A DNA stretch of 64,000 nucleotides from positions 497,455 through 561,454 of the forward strand of contig VWZW01000500.1 of assembly GCA_013397115.1 (NCBI GenBank), written 5' to 3'. Below, in pieces: positions 63,301 through 64,000 of the stretch. Below the pieces are notes generated by a model that saw only the letters and a list, made by a program, of their open reading frames with translations, was not told the DNA's origin and did no database searches. Source of the stretch: Edolisoma coerulescens (lineage: Eukaryota; Chordata; Aves; Passeriformes; Campephagidae). Position 1 is the first letter of the stretch, and each line of letters opens with the position of its first letter. The position numbers and the translations under genes were made by a program.

Positions 63301-64000
63301 GTGTTTGACACATGAATTTATGTACAGTGATTTATACCTTTCATTCAAGTACTTAAATATTCTTATTTAGAGCAATCATAGTTTAAAATGTAGCTTTGCA
63401 ACATAAATGCATAATTGTGGATAAGAGAGAAGTTGATGCAAAACCATGACAATATAAAAGAGTAGCTTAATAAGCAACCTCTGTTAAGACATTTAGTCAA
63501 AGTGAAGAAGTCTGGAACACTTGAAACTGTCATATAACCTTTTCCTTCCTAGGGCTTAAAGGGTTATTATGATACACTTCAGCTTCAACTTAATGATATT
63601 GTAGAGCTGGTAAGAGGAAAACTGTCAAAGCAAACAAGGACTACACTGGGTGCCTTGGTTACTATTGATGTTCATGCTAGAGATGTCATCAAGGAAATGA
63701 TTGAAAGTGGTAATTATATTTTAAAACATTTTTCTTAACACATAGTTAATGAAAAATCGTTAACCAATCAGATTTTACTGCCTAAAACAGTACAGTACTA
63801 AGATGGGTTTGTATTTGGCCACAAGCATCAACATTAATAATTTCAAAGCTGTTTTAAATTTAACCATAATAGAAAATCTGGTTATCTGCAACATCTTTTA
63901 TGATTGCTGTAACTGTGTGTTTGTCAGGTGTGCAGAGTGAAACAGACTTTCAGTGGCTGGCACAGCTGCGCTATTATTGGCAGAATGAGAACGTCCGTGT
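45389..64000 (+). CDS. DNAH12: DNAH12, axonemal dynein heavy chain 12, 5' part (runs off the window)
   Basis: Coding exons: 45389-45552, 45779-45869, 46144-46170, 47113-47302, 48632-48710, 49566-49724, 50418-50613, 51024-51212, 52028-52178, 52288-52379, 52635-52813, 54091-54226, 55000-55125, 56803-56937, 57742-57935, 58918-59134, 59665-59850, 60207-60407, 61495-61689, 61906-62027, 62155-62437, 63067-63186, 63553-63709 and 63928-64000. They join in frame into about 1,220 residues without a stop. This is the N-terminal tail and most of the linker (DHC_N2). Conserved blocks include LKWQRTEKRWVDGTF, TMRGSPFIKPFDKEIR, QWLYLEPIFSSEDIMQQMP, GLNAYLEKKRLFFPRFFFLS and GKLSKQTRTTLGALVTIDVH. The AAA1 P-loop lies beyond the window. 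DNAH12 is a monomeric inner-arm dynein of motile cilia and sperm flagella. The start Met at 45389 is the first ATG of an exon whose later part (KEQQ...NQLL) matches mammalian DNAH12; the residues before that are divergent. Confidence 0.95.
46669..46709. repeat. 18-bp direct duplication in DNAH12 intron 3
   Basis: CTGTAGAGATTTTATAAC occurs at 46669-46686 and again at 46692-46709, a period of 23 bases. It is a short local duplication with no other feature attached. Confidence 0.9.
48017..48070. repeat. 27-bp tandem duplication in DNAH12 intron 4
   Basis: Two adjacent 27-base copies at 48017-48043 and 48044-48070 share the core AAAAAATACACAATTTAACA and differ at only three or so positions. This indicates a fairly recent duplication. 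Confidence 0.9.
48150..48352 (-). mobile_element. CR1 LINE 3' fragment, antisense to DNAH12
   Basis: Reading the plus strand, AATCATACAATATATCAAG and TTGGAAGGGGCCCATAAGGA resemble the reverse complement of a CR1 3' end. These are followed by the CR1-like segment GGCTTGGTGCTGTGACCACT and CCTGGGGAGCCT. It is a degenerate copy with no coding capacity, in DNAH12 intron 4. Confidence 0.85.
53150..53660 (-). mobile_element. CR1 LINE fragment with reverse transcriptase remnant, antisense to DNAH12
   Basis: The minus strand carries a decayed CR1 ORF2 piece. GDEGKVVDIIFLRFNKAFD resembles the CR1 reverse-transcriptase block in which a Val-Asp is followed by a Lys-Ala-Phe-Asp. The adjoining plus-strand sequence CGTTGATAAATACATTGAAC is the reverse complement of the codons for a FNxFINDL-like block. 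Frames are interrupted, so it is inactive. It lies in DNAH12 intron 11, about 340 bases after the exon ending at 52813. Confidence 0.85.
55126..56802 (+). other. DNAH12 intron 13, no separate gene seen
   Basis: This 1.7 kb AT-rich intron contains the perfect inverted repeat at 55899-55939. No other recognisable element, conserved exon or RNA gene was found. Confidence 0.6.
55899..55939. repeat. Perfect 17-bp inverted repeat with a 7-nt loop
   Basis: AATACTTTGTTTGCATG (55899-55915) and CATGCAAACAAAGTATT (55923-55939) are exact reverse complements around the loop TTATCCC. It lies in DNAH12 intron 13, away from splice sites. It is hairpin-capable in DNA or in the pre-mRNA. Confidence 0.95.
58143..58295 (-). 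mobile_element. CR1 LINE 3' fragment, antisense to DNAH12
   Basis: The plus strand reads ATCATGGAATCATAGAATCA, then GTTGGAAGGGACCCACAAGG, then GTCCTGCACAGGACAGCCCC. This is the reverse complement of an avian CR1 3' end, with the octamer-like tail at the low coordinate. It is non-coding and lies in DNAH12 intron 15. Confidence 0.9.
59221..59236. repeat. (AG)8 microsatellite
   Basis: Eight uninterrupted AG dinucleotides lie 86 bases after the exon ending at 59134, in DNAH12 intron 16. Confidence 0.95.
60408..61494 (+). other. DNAH12 intron 18, no separate gene seen
   Basis: This 1.1 kb intron lies between the exon ending KPFDKEIR and the exon starting EWEKRLIQIQ. An open frame at 60,927-61,217 shows no recognisable family. 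No RNA gene or mobile element was identified. Confidence 0.6.
62972..62993. repeat. 10-bp inverted repeat with a 2-nt loop
   Basis: TTATAAGCTT (62972-62981) and AAGCTTATAA (62984-62993) are exact reverse complements around CC. It is in DNAH12 intron 21, 73 bases before the next exon. Confidence 0.9.

Overview
This window is vertebrate nuclear DNA. It has intron-rich genes with GT-AG splice sites, CpG-island first exons, AT-rich introns and no bacterial or viral gene organisation. Degenerate CR1 retrotransposon copies and the gene order DENND6A-ARF4-PDE12-DNAH12 point to a bird. This is the arrangement I recall from human 3p14.3, read in the opposite direction. I cannot name the species; a passerine is plausible but not shown.

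Layout. About 1-21,770 is DENND6A (+), with coding exons 2-20 readable and most of exon 1 missing at an ambiguous base at 203. About 21,770-22,990 is intergenic with one CR1 3' end. About 22,990-34,425 is ARF4 (+): CpG-island promoter, a 6 kb intron 1, five further coding exons and a 3' region with several AATAAA signals. About 34,426-38,140 has no gene I can recognise. About 38,141-43,898 is PDE12 (-), with three coding exons, a probable long 3' UTR and its N-terminus missing at the ambiguous base at 43899. About 44,740-64,000 is the 5' part of DNAH12 (+), with 24 coding exons ending inside the linker region before AAA1.

How the genes relate. DENND6A (a Rab14 exchange factor) and ARF4 (a Golgi Arf GTPase) act in membrane traffic. 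PDE12 is a mitochondrial 2',5'-phosphodiesterase/deadenylase. DNAH12 is an axonemal inner-arm dynein heavy chain of motile cilia. They are a conserved neighbourhood, not an operon. DENND6A and ARF4 are tandem, ARF4 and PDE12 converge, and PDE12 and DNAH12 diverge from a GC-rich spacer of about 1.5 kb.

Most notable observations: (i) the ambiguous bases at 203, 23340 and 43899 each mark loss of first-exon coding sequence, exactly 13 codons for ARF4; (ii) two copies of a 15-bp TGACGTG-containing element lie in the ARF4 promoter, one containing ACGTGGC, which also occurs in the DENND6A promoter; (iii) an RFX X-box-like site lies upstream of DNAH12; (iv) two perfect long-armed intronic inverted repeats are present. 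I found no sign of an undescribed gene system. The window looks like an ordinary conserved avian locus.
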